Below, piece after piece: positions 44,032 through 52,676 of a stretch of DNA of 61,130 nucleotides; within the stretch, counting starts at the first letter, position 1; every line of letters starts with the position of its first letter. The stretch is from assembly GCA_937996705.1 (NCBI GenBank), contig CALKUQ010000007.1:1-61130 (forward strand), in the 5' to 3' direction. The DNA is from an uncultured Chlamydiae bacterium (GTDB taxonomy: Bacteria > Chlamydiota > Chlamydiia > Chlamydiales > 2-12-FULL-49-11). Under the pieces are notes generated by a model. It was not told the DNA's origin, did no database searches, and saw only the letters and a program-made list of their open reading frames with translations. Both the position numbers and the translations under genes were made by a program.

Positions 44032-45526
44032 CCTCATACAATCCTCCCCTGCAAAGCATAGCTGGGAAAAAATAGGTCTTAAAAAACGCCACGGAATCAA
44101 CACCCCTCTATTTTCTCTAAAGACCGAAACCAGCTCGGGTATTGGAGAATTTCTAGACCTCACCCTCCTTATAGATTGGTGCGCTGAAATTGGTTTTTCA
44201 ATCATTCAGCTGCTCCCTCTCAACGATACCGGCCTTGACCACAGCCCTTACAATGCTCTTTCCGCATTTGCCTTAAACCCTATCTACCTATCACTTCACG
44301 CCCTCCCTTTTGTCTCTAAACATGATTTGGCCCCCTTTAAAAAAATGAACTTACTTCCACAGCTCAATTATCATGAAGTTCTTAAATTTAAAATGGAGTT
44401 TTTAAAAAACTATTTTGATAAACACTTCAAATCCCTAAAAGAAGATCTCTCTTACCAAGCATTTATCGATACAAACCAGTGGCTTAGGCCTTATGCCCAA
44501 TTTAAGGTACTAAAAAATCGGTATCAAAATAGATCATGGCAAGAATGGCCTAAAAATTATGACCCCCCCTCAGAGGAATCTCTTCATTTTTATTTTTTTC
44601 TCCAATATTTTGCCTGTAAACAACTCACATGGGTCAAATCGTATGCAAATAGAAAAGGAATTTTACTGAAAGGGGACATTCCTATTCTAATTAGTCCTGA
44701 TAGCGCAGATGTATGGCAGGACCCCTCTAGTTTTGATCTTGAAAACACTGCAGGAGCCCCACCAGATATGTTCAATCCGGAAGGCCAGAGCTGGGGTTTC
44801 CCCACCTATCGTTGGCACGACTTTAAATTTTGGAAAGCAAGATTGCAAGTCGCCTCTGATTTTTATGACATTTTTAGACTCGATCATATCATCGGGTTTT
44901 ACAGGATCTGGCGAATCAAAACAGGGGCCTTAGCAAAACAGGGCTCTTTTTATCCCCCCGATCAAGAGACAGCTCTTAACCAAGGTGAATTCATTCTGAG
45001 AAACTTACTCTCTTTTACAGGGATGTTTCCTATGGGTGAAGACTTAGGTCTTTTTATTGATTATATTAAAAATTCTCTCTCCAACCTCGCGATTCCAGGG
45101 ACAAAGATTGTCCGATGGGAGAGACACTACGACTCAGATAAATCGTTTATTAGTTTCCAAGACTACCCACCCATTAGTCTAACCACCCTTTCAACCCATG
45201 ATACCGAAACTCTTTCCCAATGGTGGATAAATTTTCCAGAAGATGCAAAACAGTTCTCTAACAATCTCAATCTTACATACCAAAAAACCCTCTCTCCTGA
45301 ACTAAGACTCGAAATCCTCAAAGCCTCTCACCAATCCACTTCCCTATTTCACATCAATTTACTTGGTGAATACCTAGAGCTGATTCCAAGTTACTCTTCA
45401 GAAACTATGCGGATTAACTATCCAGGAACTACCCTTAGCTCTAATTGGACTCTCAGATACGCTCCCACTCTAGAGCAAATCACGACAAATCTAACTCTCC
45501 ATAACATGTTAAAATCCTGCTTGTAA
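44018..45526 (+). CDS. malQ: 4-alpha-glucanotransferase (amylomaltase, GH77)
   Basis: 502 aa from a TTG at 44018 within the end of the chaperone gene. GH77 features: IQLLPLNDTGLDHSPYNALS near the start, GDIPILISPDSADVW, the nucleophile region FRLDHIIGFYRIW and the acid/base MGEDLGL. Disproportionates maltodextrins in glycogen metabolism. Its place at the end of the secretion operon is a chlamydial trait. Confidence 0.95.
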   Translation: MDLDSLIQSSPAKHSWEKIGLKKRHGINTPLFSLKTETSSGIGEFLDLTLLIDWCAEIGFSIIQLLPLNDTGLDHSPYNALSAFALNPIYLSLHALPFVSKHDLAPFKKMNLLPQLNYHEVLKFKMEFLKNYFDKHFKSLKEDLSYQAFIDTNQWLRPYAQFKVLKNRYQNRSWQEWPKNYDPPSEESLHFYFFLQYFACKQLTWVKSYANRKGILLKGDIPILISPDSADVWQDPSSFDLENTAGAPPDMFNPEGQSWGFPTYRWHDFKFWKARLQVASDFYDIFRLDHIIGFYRIWRIKTGALAKQGSFYPPDQETALNQGEFILRNLLSFTGMFPMGEDLGLFIDYIKNSLSNLAIPGTKIVRWERHYDSDKSFISFQDYPPISLTTLSTHDTETLSQWWINFPEDAKQFSNNLNLTYQKTLSPELRLEILKASHQSTSLFHINLLGEYLELIPSYSSETMRINYPGTTLSSNWTLRYAPTLEQITTNLTLHNMLKSCL

Positions 45527-45581
45527 ATAACAAGAAGACCCATTAGAATCGCACCAACTAGTTTTTGAAGGTAAGGTGTTT

Positions 45582-46019
45582 ATGCAGATTTGTTTTAGAT
45601 TAAGAGGTTCAGATCCCTTACACATAAGGAAACCAAAACCAAAAAGTCTCTCCGTAGCAATAGAACACCCGGACTCAGGGGTAGTTTCTACTCTCAGAGA
45701 ATGGGCAAATCTAGCTAATTTTCATCAACTTAAGGCTGAACTTTGCAGTCATGCATTCAAATCTCTTACCCTATGCAAAGAGAGTTGCGAAAAAATCAGC
45801 ACTCTATTTTCTGAATTTTCAGAAAATTATTCCGTTATAGTCTGCAGAAATGAAGAGGGGAGAATTGAAGCAGTCGGAATTTATGATCAACTAAAAAAAG
45901 AGGTAATCAACGTAGTCGATCACCCAAGTAATATCAAAGGTATTCCGGGAGTTGCAAAACATCTAGTTGTCCAAAATGCGGTGCAAAAAATTCTTCATTT
46001 TTGTAGTTCCTTACCTTAA
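45582..46019 (+). CDS. Unknown 145-aa protein, weakly acetyltransferase-like
   Basis: 145 aa from ATG 45582, preferred over GTG 45576 because a GAAGGTAAGG stretch sits at normal distance. The C-terminal half (RNEEGRIEAVGIYDQ, then HPSNIKGIPGVAKHL) loosely resembles the strand 4-motif A region of GNAT acetyltransferases, but the usual Gly-rich loop is not complete. No signal peptide. Function unknown. First gene of the insertion between malQ and rpmB. Confidence 0.55.
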   Translation: MQICFRLRGSDPLHIRKPKPKSLSVAIEHPDSGVVSTLREWANLANFHQLKAELCSHAFKSLTLCKESCEKISTLFSEFSENYSVIVCRNEEGRIEAVGIYDQLKKEVINVVDHPSNIKGIPGVAKHLVVQNAVQKILHFCSSLP

Positions 46020-46047
46020 AAATACCAATTTGTGATACCATGCGCTT

Positions 46048-47586
46048 ATGCTTTTAAGGATCATTTTTGCTCTTTTCCTCTCTATTTACTCCCTTGAGGC
46101 AACAGGTTACCAAGAAAAAGTTACTGTACTCTATAACAGTCTAAGTCCAACTTCTCTCACAGAACTTTTTGCTTTTTACAACCTCTATCCCAATACTCCT
46201 GCAGGCGAAAAAGCCTATCACAAAGCTTGGGAGCTCATTAATTTGCACCGAGCTATCCCTGTCGAACCAAGGAAAATGCAAGGATTCCATTTTGACATCA
46301 ATCCGATTATCGCCCTTGTAACGAGAGAATCTTATGAGGAATCGGTTCTCCTTACTGAGGCGGAACTCGACACTATCGATTTAATTACAAGTCATCTAAA
46401 AAACCGAACACTAAAAGGAAAGGCAAGTTGGGATACGAAAGAAATTATTAATTTACCCAATCAAGAAATTGATCTTGCAAGAGGCATTTTCCTCTACCAA
46501 TTTGGAAAGGAAGATCCCCTTCGCATCCGTTCGTATGAAGCCTATCTGGATATGATGGCCCTACAAATTCTTGCTAAACTGCCGAAAAATTATACTGATA
46601 TTCAAGCGCTAGATGCAATCAACCAATTCATTTTTCATGAGATGCGTTATAGATTCCCTCCACACTCCATGTGGACAGAAGATGTCGATCTCTACACATT
46701 TCTTCCCTCTGTTCTTGACAGTAGACACGGCGTTTGTCTAGGAGTATCCATTCTCTACTTAAGCCTAGCCCAAAGGATTGGCCTCCCTCTTGAAATCATT
46801 ACGCCCCCTGGCCACATCTATCTCTCGTACCAAAAAGAGGGCAAAGAGATCAATATCGAGACAACAGCAAGAGGACTCAATATACCGACAGAACACTACC
46901 TAGGGATCGATAATAAATCGTTAAAAAGACACAAAATCAAAAATGTAATCGGCCTCAATTTTATGAATGCGGCGGCGACCGCTTGGCATCACAAAGACTA
47001 TAAACTAGCCCTTTCTTTTTATCAAAAAGCAGAGCATTTCCTCCCTAACTATCCTATTTTAACTATGTTTACCGCGTACAATCAGCTTCTTAGCGGAAAT
47101 ATTAAAGAGGGGAAAAAACTTCTCGAAACCCTAAGGACTAACCCTATAAAAGAGTCGATTTATCAAGACACAATCGCTGAAGACTACCTCATGAAAAATA
47201 TCGATATTGAAGGCATACGTGTAATCTTCGAAGAGGTAGACGAAACTAGAGAATCTGTTCTAAAAAAACAGGCAGCCATTCAAAAAGTACTTAAAGCGTA
47301 TCCAAAATTCCGAGAAGGGATTTTTCATCTAGCTGTTACCTGGCTTCAACTCGGTAGAAATAAAGAGGCAATCGAATGTCTTAAACGGTACCACAATCTA
47401 GACCCCACCTACCCAAAAGTCGAATATTACCTCTCCGCTCTCCTGATGCAACGTTGGTCATTTAAAGAGGCAATTCACCACCTAGAGGTTTGCAAACTTC
47501 TGTTAGAAAAGCACCACTACACACCCAAACTAATCGAAGCTCTTGAAAAAGACCTCCGTAGAAATGCCCCCACACATCTTCTGTAG
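46048..47586 (+). CDS. Exported transglutaminase-like/TPR protein
   Basis: 512 aa. Signal peptide MLLRIIFALFLSIYSLEATG. Residues about 185-290 form a transglutaminase-like (SirB1-type) domain with SRHGVCLGVSILYLSL (C230), PPGHIYLS (H256) and NIETT (E271) in catalytic positions. Residues about 320-500 are TPR helices (for example AATAWHHKDYKLALSFYQKA and HYTPKLIEALEKDL). Members may act as peptidases or have lost activity; here all three residues are present. Likely periplasmic. Confidence 0.75.
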   Translation: MLLRIIFALFLSIYSLEATGYQEKVTVLYNSLSPTSLTELFAFYNLYPNTPAGEKAYHKAWELINLHRAIPVEPRKMQGFHFDINPIIALVTRESYEESVLLTEAELDTIDLITSHLKNRTLKGKASWDTKEIINLPNQEIDLARGIFLYQFGKEDPLRIRSYEAYLDMMALQILAKLPKNYTDIQALDAINQFIFHEMRYRFPPHSMWTEDVDLYTFLPSVLDSRHGVCLGVSILYLSLAQRIGLPLEIITPPGHIYLSYQKEGKEINIETTARGLNIPTEHYLGIDNKSLKRHKIKNVIGLNFMNAAATAWHHKDYKLALSFYQKAEHFLPNYPILTMFTAYNQLLSGNIKEGKKLLETLRTNPIKESIYQDTIAEDYLMKNIDIEGIRVIFEEVDETRESVLKKQAAIQKVLKAYPKFREGIFHLAVTWLQLGRNKEAIECLKRYHNLDPTYPKVEYYLSALLMQRWSFKEAIHHLEVCKLLLEKHHYTPKLIEALEKDLRRNAPTHLL

Positions 47587-47604
47587 AGAGCATTTAGTCG
47601 GTTT

Positions 47605-47967
47605 TTACTCGCCGTCGTTTTCCTCAGAAGGAGCCTCAGTAGTCGGCGCCTCAATCTCCACTTCAGGGAGTCTTGCGTGAACCGTTTCACCCGTCACTTT
47701 ATTGGTGATATCGATAGGATAGTCACGATTAACGTTTCTTGAATTCACTACTTCAACTGTATGCTCTCTTCCAGGGATAGTTCCCCATCTGGCTACTACA
47801 GATCTATCTTGTGGAAGAATCTCATAGACAGAATTATCACTCAATGTGACAGTTTGGCCATCTGTTGCTACCTCTGTAAGCTTCCAAGGCTCGCTCGCCT
47901 CTTCCGCGCAAGCAAGAAATGGAACCATAGTAATAATTAGAAATTTTTTAATTAATGATTTTATCAT
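47605..47967 (-). CDS. Small secreted protein, paralogue 3 of a tandem family
   Basis: 120 aa. Signal peptide MIKSLIKKFLIITMVPFLACAEEA; the mature part has DGQTVTLSDNSVYEILPQDRSV, then W, then YPIDITNKVTGETVHARLPEV, and an acidic Thr/Glu tail. The pattern (DG..V.../Y.I...DRSV/W/Y...ITN..TGE.VRA) is shared with the next two genes upstream. Unknown family, perhaps a small beta-barrel. Overlaps paralogue 2 by 20 bp. Convergent with the transglutaminase gene. Confidence 0.7.
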   Translation of the reverse strand: MIKSLIKKFLIITMVPFLACAEEASEPWKLTEVATDGQTVTLSDNSVYEILPQDRSVVARWGTIPGREHTVEVVNSRNVNRDYPIDITNKVTGETVHARLPEVEIEAPTTEAPSEENDGE

Positions 47968-48268
47968 AAAATATCATCGCCTCAGCTCTGACCTTTTCAC
48001 CAGTTAGACTATTTGTAATGGTGAATCGGTACTCATCTTTTTTTTTGTCATAAACGATGATAACTTCCCCATTATATTTTGTCCATTTTCTACTTACACT
48101 TCTATCATCTGGGTGAACTTTATAATTTGATCCATCATTAGTAAGCACTGTCTTGCCATCTAAGCTCACCATGCTAATCGCCTTAGGGACAAATGGATCG
48201 GCAGGAGTTAATGCATCGTTTCCAAGCAATAAAAAAGGGATAGCAAGGAGCGTTAAAATGAGTTTCAT
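47948..48268 (-). CDS. Small secreted protein, paralogue 2 of a tandem family
   Basis: 106 aa from ATG 48268; a longer frame from 48334 is rejected because this ATG begins a clean signal peptide (MKLILTLLAIPFLLLG). Mature core: DGKTVLTNDGSNYKVHPDDRSV, W, then YRFTITNSLTGEKVRAEA, closely like paralogue 3. It begins 1 bp downstream of the end of paralogue 1. Confidence 0.7.
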   Translation of the reverse strand: MKLILTLLAIPFLLLGNDALTPADPFVPKAISMVSLDGKTVLTNDGSNYKVHPDDRSVSRKWTKYNGEVIIVYDKKKDEYRFTITNSLTGEKVRAEAMIFYDKIIN

Positions 48269-48269
48269 C

Positions 48270-48656
48270 TTATTTCTCGCTAGGTTTTGCTGTTGGCTCA
48301 AGATCTTTAGGATTGTCGACATCTTTAGGTGCAACCAACCTCCCTCTCACAGTTGTCTTTGTAGTGTTATTGGTAATTTCAAGAGGATAATCGGACCCGT
48401 CTTTTAAATCCTTAATAGTAAGACTAGCTGGAAGTATCCACCCCCCACTTTGGTTCCAGTCGCTTTCCTGTATCTCATAGACTACCCCGTGTGCTGTCTC
48501 AATGACTGAGCCGTCACTATGAACAATGCTAAGTTCTGGCAATGGTTCATTTGTAATTGTAACAAACTCAGTTTTATCCTCATGCAAAACATTTTCTGGC
48601 GAGGATTCCGCAAAAATTACAAAAGGGGCTGCCATCAAATAGACCACTTTTTTCAT
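48270..48656 (-). CDS. Small secreted protein, paralogue 1 of a tandem family
   Basis: 128 aa from ATG 48656, behind AAAAGGAGTAAGG; the frame opens earlier at 48689. Signal peptide MKKVVYLMAAPFVIFAES. Core: SDGSVIETAHGVVYEIQESD, W, then YPLEITNNTTKTTVRGRL, more diverged than the other two. First gene of a three-gene run of paralogues, all with signal peptides. Confidence 0.7.
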   Translation of the reverse strand: MKKVVYLMAAPFVIFAESSPENVLHEDKTEFVTITNEPLPELSIVHSDGSVIETAHGVVYEIQESDWNQSGGWILPASLTIKDLKDGSDYPLEITNNTTKTTVRGRLVAPKDVDNPKDLEPTAKPSEK

Positions 48657-48760
48657 AAACCTTACTCCTTTTAGTTTTACCTCACTCAAATAACCGATTT
48701 TTGTAAAGTCCCCTTTATAAAAAGACTTGTTTTTTTATAAAATTCCTTTATGAATAAGAC

Positions 48761-49642
48761 ATGTCAGTAAAATTTTTGCCTAATGTCCGTTTATCCAATA
48801 CTGAATTGCAAAATTTCTTGTATCAGAATGCCTTAGGAGATCTAAGGGATATAAAATTACTCTCTAAAGGAGTTGAATCAACTACTTATTTAATTAGAAC
48901 TAATAGAGATTCATACATCCTAAATCTTTTTGAAAATCTAAACGAAGATCTTGTTTTTAATAAAAAAGCTTCCAACTATTTCTCCTTAAAAGGGTTCCCC
49001 ATACCCAATATCCTAGGAATCGGTCAAATTTTAGGAAAACCAGCCTCAATAACCACCATTTTACCAGGAAAAGTACTCTCTGATTGGAACGAGTCCCATT
49101 ATGAGTCTGTTGGCTTTTTTCTGGGCAATCTACATCTATCCGCAGCCCCATTTTCTCAGCCATCCCCCAAAACCCCCTTTATCTGGCAACTTTCTGAAAA
49201 TTTTTATCAAATCAAAGATCAAATCCCTCAAGAATTCAAGCTTCTAGAGCAAGAAATTTTCTCTGTGGAGGAAGCGTGGCCTACAGACTTACCAAAAGGT
49301 TTTATTCATGGGGACATTTGGAATAAAAATATTCTATTCTTAAACAACTCATTATCAGGGGCATTAGATTTCTCCCCCTCCTATGAACCGTATATTCTAG
49401 AACTTGCTAACTTAATAAAGGGGATACCTTTAAATAACACCACCTTTCTACCTGCACTTCTTTCCGGCTATGAAGTAGCAAGACCCCTCTCTGAGGTGGA
49501 ACTCAGTTCACTAGAACTACTTGTCCATGCAAAAACTCTCAGTACTATCCTCTACCTTTTAAAACAGGCTATCGAAAAACCTCTCAGAAAAGATGAGTTT
49601 CAAACCTACGCTTTTCTAAGCCTTCTAAAATTAATTAAATAA
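48761..49642 (+). CDS. Homoserine kinase-like (APH-fold) phosphotransferase
   Basis: 293 aa. The APH/choline-kinase fold is shown by the catalytic loop FIHGDIWNKNILF (D185, N190) and metal-binding LDF (D203), with the ATP-binding start KGVESTTYLI. Closest in look to ThrB type II homoserine kinases (LP.G.IHGD...N.LF). Substrate not certain; choline, amino-alcohol or antibiotic kinases share the fold. Confidence 0.7.
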   Translation: MSVKFLPNVRLSNTELQNFLYQNALGDLRDIKLLSKGVESTTYLIRTNRDSYILNLFENLNEDLVFNKKASNYFSLKGFPIPNILGIGQILGKPASITTILPGKVLSDWNESHYESVGFFLGNLHLSAAPFSQPSPKTPFIWQLSENFYQIKDQIPQEFKLLEQEIFSVEEAWPTDLPKGFIHGDIWNKNILFLNNSLSGALDFSPSYEPYILELANLIKGIPLNNTTFLPALLSGYEVARPLSEVELSSLELLVHAKTLSTILYLLKQAIEKPLRKDEFQTYAFLSLLKLIK

Positions 49643-49776
49643 CAATAAATTCGTAAACAATTGAATATGTGTGCCTTATCACCCATTCGTTTGTTTTCAA
49701 TTATTCAATAATTGATTCTTAACGAAAATAATGTTATAATTACGACATTAAAAAATTAACATAGAGCAATCTAGCG

Positions 49777-51573
49777 ATGAACATTCCCTCAGGAGTACTT
49801 GCGTATAACCTTGCTTCCACACTTAGCGTTGCTAGCACTACCCTTGTAAGCTCCCATCCTTTAAAATATATCTCTACCACCGAATTCGTTGATGCCATTA
49901 CGACCCGTTTCGGCGGAGAACCCATTGAAATTTCTACACTTGACCACTATCTCTATCATGGTGGGCTCCTTCTCTTGTTTAAAGGACTACTAGGACCTAC
50001 AAGCTTTAACAATGAATACCTACTCTCCCTACTAAGCCTACCTGCAATTCAAAAGTCTGTTATTGATTTGCCTCAGTTTCAAGCCTATAAGAGAGCTCTA
50101 GGACTAAAGCTTATCCTTGCTCTATTACGTCAAAATAGAAAATCGCTAGCCCGAAAAATTGTTTTTAAAGCAGCCATGAGTTATATCAACCAGACTCCCC
50201 TAAAACACTTTTTTCATGATATTAACTCAGAGACCCCACCATCTGTCATTTTAGAACGAATCAAAGAATCTTTTACCGATCTTTCTAGAGCTAAATTATC
50301 TTCTGCTAGAATTATTATCGAAGAAAGTGGAGCCGAATTAACCGAGATTTTTGCAGGTCATCTCAACTATAAAGAACTGAAAGAACTCGCAGCAGAACTA
50401 GATCATTTTATCCATAATTTTTCTCCAGCATCAGATGATGAAGTCTCTCTTTTTTCCTCTCAAATTTTATCAAAAGGAATAGGAAAATCTGCCCTATACA
50501 GCTTAAACCCTTCTGTTGCGATAACCTATGCTTTATCTAAACACGCTACAACTACAGAAGTCGTAATGCGCGTTGCAGGTTGCCTATTTTCAATTTCATC
50601 TGGACATGGACTTCTAGCAATAGCGATCACAGAAACGGCTGTATCAATTCTTAGCAACCCCATTTCTAAAGCTCTTGGCGACTCAGGAGAGAAAGTTTCT
50701 CTTTGCAGACGAAGTATAGCAGAACTAGATAGACAAATTACTACGGATCTACGACAGACCTATGGCCTTCGGCAAAAAGAGATTATTTTTTATAAGCAAG
50801 TATTACTAGAAATCCAAGCCAGTGCCTTTACTTTCATCGCAGGATACTCCCTCCACCCAGCAATACACTCCCTCACAAATTTACAGATTATTCAAACAAT
50901 TGTACCGAAACCAAAAAAAATCGATTTTTTTGATGCCATGCTCTTGCAAGGTGCTACATCGATAACTCTAACCGCACTGAATGCTTTACCTTTCCCTTCT
51001 TCTGGGAATAAATTTTTTTTGAATCTTGTAGCAATTACAGTCAATAACCCCTTTGTGATGGAAAAAATTCTAAAAAGACCTGAAATCCAAACTCTCACAA
51101 GAATGGTAAGAACTCAAATTCCCGGGCTATCAATTTCTGATACTTTCTCTAGGGCTAATCCTTTAATTGAAACTGGAACAAGGCTTGCAGTTATCTATTC
51201 TCCTCGCTTTGGCCGCTTTCTCCCCGTGGCAATTCAAACCGCAAAAGCTGCAGCTATTCTCAAAAAAATTACCGATCCCATAGGTGGAGTTGATGCTACT
51301 ATCGCCCATTGTGCAAGCATTGCTAACTCTACTCTAAATTTTTATGGAAATTATGTACTGTTTTCTCTAACAGCTTCGGTGTTTTCCCCGGAAATTGGGG
51401 TAGTGGCAGTAGGAGCAGGAGCCGGGCGCAACTATTCAAAAATATCAGCCGCTTTGGGTATTGGAATAGGTAGTGCCACCTTTTATTTGACCCAAAGCCC
51501 CTCGATCACAACCCTGGTTGTCACAGCCGTGCATCAACTATCAGAAAGGTTTTTTGGAAGAGGCCGGCTTTAA
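49777..51573 (+). CDS. Large unrecognised protein with a hydrophobic C-terminal half
   Basis: 598 aa. No signal peptide. The N-terminal 250 residues are helical. Further along come several weakly hydrophobic, Gly/Ala-rich segments (for example GLLAIAITETAVSIL, VLFSLTASVFSPEIGVVAVG, AALGIGIGSATFYL). The family is not recognised. Could be a membrane-inserting effector or a lineage-specific inner-membrane protein. It stands alone, 134 bp after the kinase gene and convergent with the small membrane protein (7 bp). Confidence 0.6.
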   Translation: MNIPSGVLAYNLASTLSVASTTLVSSHPLKYISTTEFVDAITTRFGGEPIEISTLDHYLYHGGLLLLFKGLLGPTSFNNEYLLSLLSLPAIQKSVIDLPQFQAYKRALGLKLILALLRQNRKSLARKIVFKAAMSYINQTPLKHFFHDINSETPPSVILERIKESFTDLSRAKLSSARIIIEESGAELTEIFAGHLNYKELKELAAELDHFIHNFSPASDDEVSLFSSQILSKGIGKSALYSLNPSVAITYALSKHATTTEVVMRVAGCLFSISSGHGLLAIAITETAVSILSNPISKALGDSGEKVSLCRRSIAELDRQITTDLRQTYGLRQKEIIFYKQVLLEIQASAFTFIAGYSLHPAIHSLTNLQIIQTIVPKPKKIDFFDAMLLQGATSITLTALNALPFPSSGNKFFLNLVAITVNNPFVMEKILKRPEIQTLTRMVRTQIPGLSISDTFSRANPLIETGTRLAVIYSPRFGRFLPVAIQTAKAAAILKKITDPIGGVDATIAHCASIANSTLNFYGNYVLFSLTASVFSPEIGVVAVGAGAGRNYSKISAALGIGIGSATFYLTQSPSITTLVVTAVHQLSERFFGRGRL

Positions 51574-51580
51574 AAAAATC

Positions 51581-51826
51581 TTAATTTAACGCAGCTTGAA
51601 AGGAGCGCCAAGCACGTTTTACACAGTATACTGTAGCCGTTAAATTGGCGATCTCAACTAAATAAAGAGCCGGGACATTCTCTTTAACTGCTAACTGCCC
51701 TGAGATTACGGCAACAGTCCCAAAAAACAATCCAGACCCAAGAGAGATAAATCCGTTTGCTATCTCTTTTTGAGTCCGTGGCAATTCTCTATATGTCGCT
51801 GCAATCATCTGAATCATAAAACTCAT
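51581..51826 (-). CDS. Small two-helix membrane protein, unknown
   Basis: 81 aa with two hydrophobic helices (FISLGSGLFFGTVAVISGQLA and LYLVEIANLTATVYC) separated by a short loop. No recognised family. Upstream lies the 315-bp repeat element. Confidence 0.5.
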   Translation of the reverse strand: MSFMIQMIAATYRELPRTQKEIANGFISLGSGLFFGTVAVISGQLAVKENVPALYLVEIANLTATVYCVKRAWRSFQAALN

Positions 51827-51883
51827 TCTATATTATCGCCTTAAAGACTTCAAGCCCATTTTTCAAGACTCCCCTGTAGCAGC

Positions 51884-52200
51884 GAATAAGTAGCGGGCCG
51901 GGTTTAAAACCCGGCCCGCTACTTATTCCATTTTCCAGAAGTTCTCGCGGCAGATGATATGTAATCAATCGTTTTGAAGCTAAGGTTCTTTACCTTAACA
52001 AAAAAGGATTGATTAAAGATCGCTGCCAGAGAAATTCTGGATATGACGGCCTGATTCATACCCCCTAAGCGCCGGCTGCAACAACCAATCTACTTCCCTG
52101 CTCGCCTCGTTAAGGTAAAAAACCTTGACTCACAGTTTAGCTCGTATCTTGATTATTTCGCTCGTCACTAAGGAAGAATAAGTAGTGGGCCGGGTTTTAA
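51884..52200. repeat. Structured non-coding repeat element of about 315 bp
   Basis: The 370-bp gene-free stretch 51827-52196 is nearly filled by this. (1) A perfect palindrome with 22-bp arms and one central base at 51884-51928. (2) A long imperfect stem, 51934-51970 against 52007-52041, whose loop carries a 6-bp hairpin (TAAGGT/ACCTTA, 51981-51997). (3) gttaaggtaaaaaacctt (52109-52126), the reverse complement of 51982-51999 with one mismatch. (4) A second copy of the palindrome half-site, differing at one base, as a direct repeat at 52176-52198, ending in the stop codon of the next gene. It resembles a MITE or REP-like element, or a structured RNA. Confidence 0.75.
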
Positions 52201-52676
52201 GGAAATAAGAGGCGAAACTGATCTCTAAGTGATGCTGGCACCACTTCATCAACTCCAGCTTTATCGTACATAAGAAAATACATGCAAGAGAACATGATAC
52301 CAAGAGCAGGGCTAAAAATAGCTATCACCAATGCAATTGCAGAAACTATCGAACGTTTAAGGCTCAAAAACGATCTATCAAGAGATTTTTTCAAAGGGGT
52401 TATTTGACAAAAGGAGCAAAGATGCAAAATCGCTTTGACTGAAGTTGCTAAAAAGGAGTAAAGACCCCAAAGGATATCGGCAATTAGAAGTAAAAAAAAG
52501 AAAAATCTTGCAGCAAGGGCAGAGAAAATATTACTTTTTTCACTCTCTTTAGGAAAATCGCCTTGGATTTGGTTCGTTTGAAAAGCGCTGAGATCAATTT
52601 TTGGACCAAGTCCTTCACCATTTAATTTTTCTTCCATCTCTTTTTCGTTATAATCAAAGATGTTATAAATTGCCAT
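52197..52676 (-). CDS. Small membrane protein, unknown
   Basis: 159 aa. A charged cytosolic N-terminus (about 55 residues) followed by three hydrophobic segments (ALAARFFFFLLLIADILWGL, then a Cys-containing loop, then SIVSAIALVIAIFSPALGI). No recognised family. Its ATG lies 14 bp inside the end of sthA, so it is co-transcribed. The stop codon falls in the half-site of the repeat element, suggesting the insertion fixed the current C-terminus. Confidence 0.6.
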   Translation of the reverse strand: MAIYNIFDYNEKEMEEKLNGEGLGPKIDLSAFQTNQIQGDFPKESEKSNIFSALAARFFFFLLLIADILWGLYSFLATSVKAILHLCSFCQITPLKKSLDRSFLSLKRSIVSAIALVIAIFSPALGIMFSCMYFLMYDKAGVDEVVPASLRDQFRLLFP

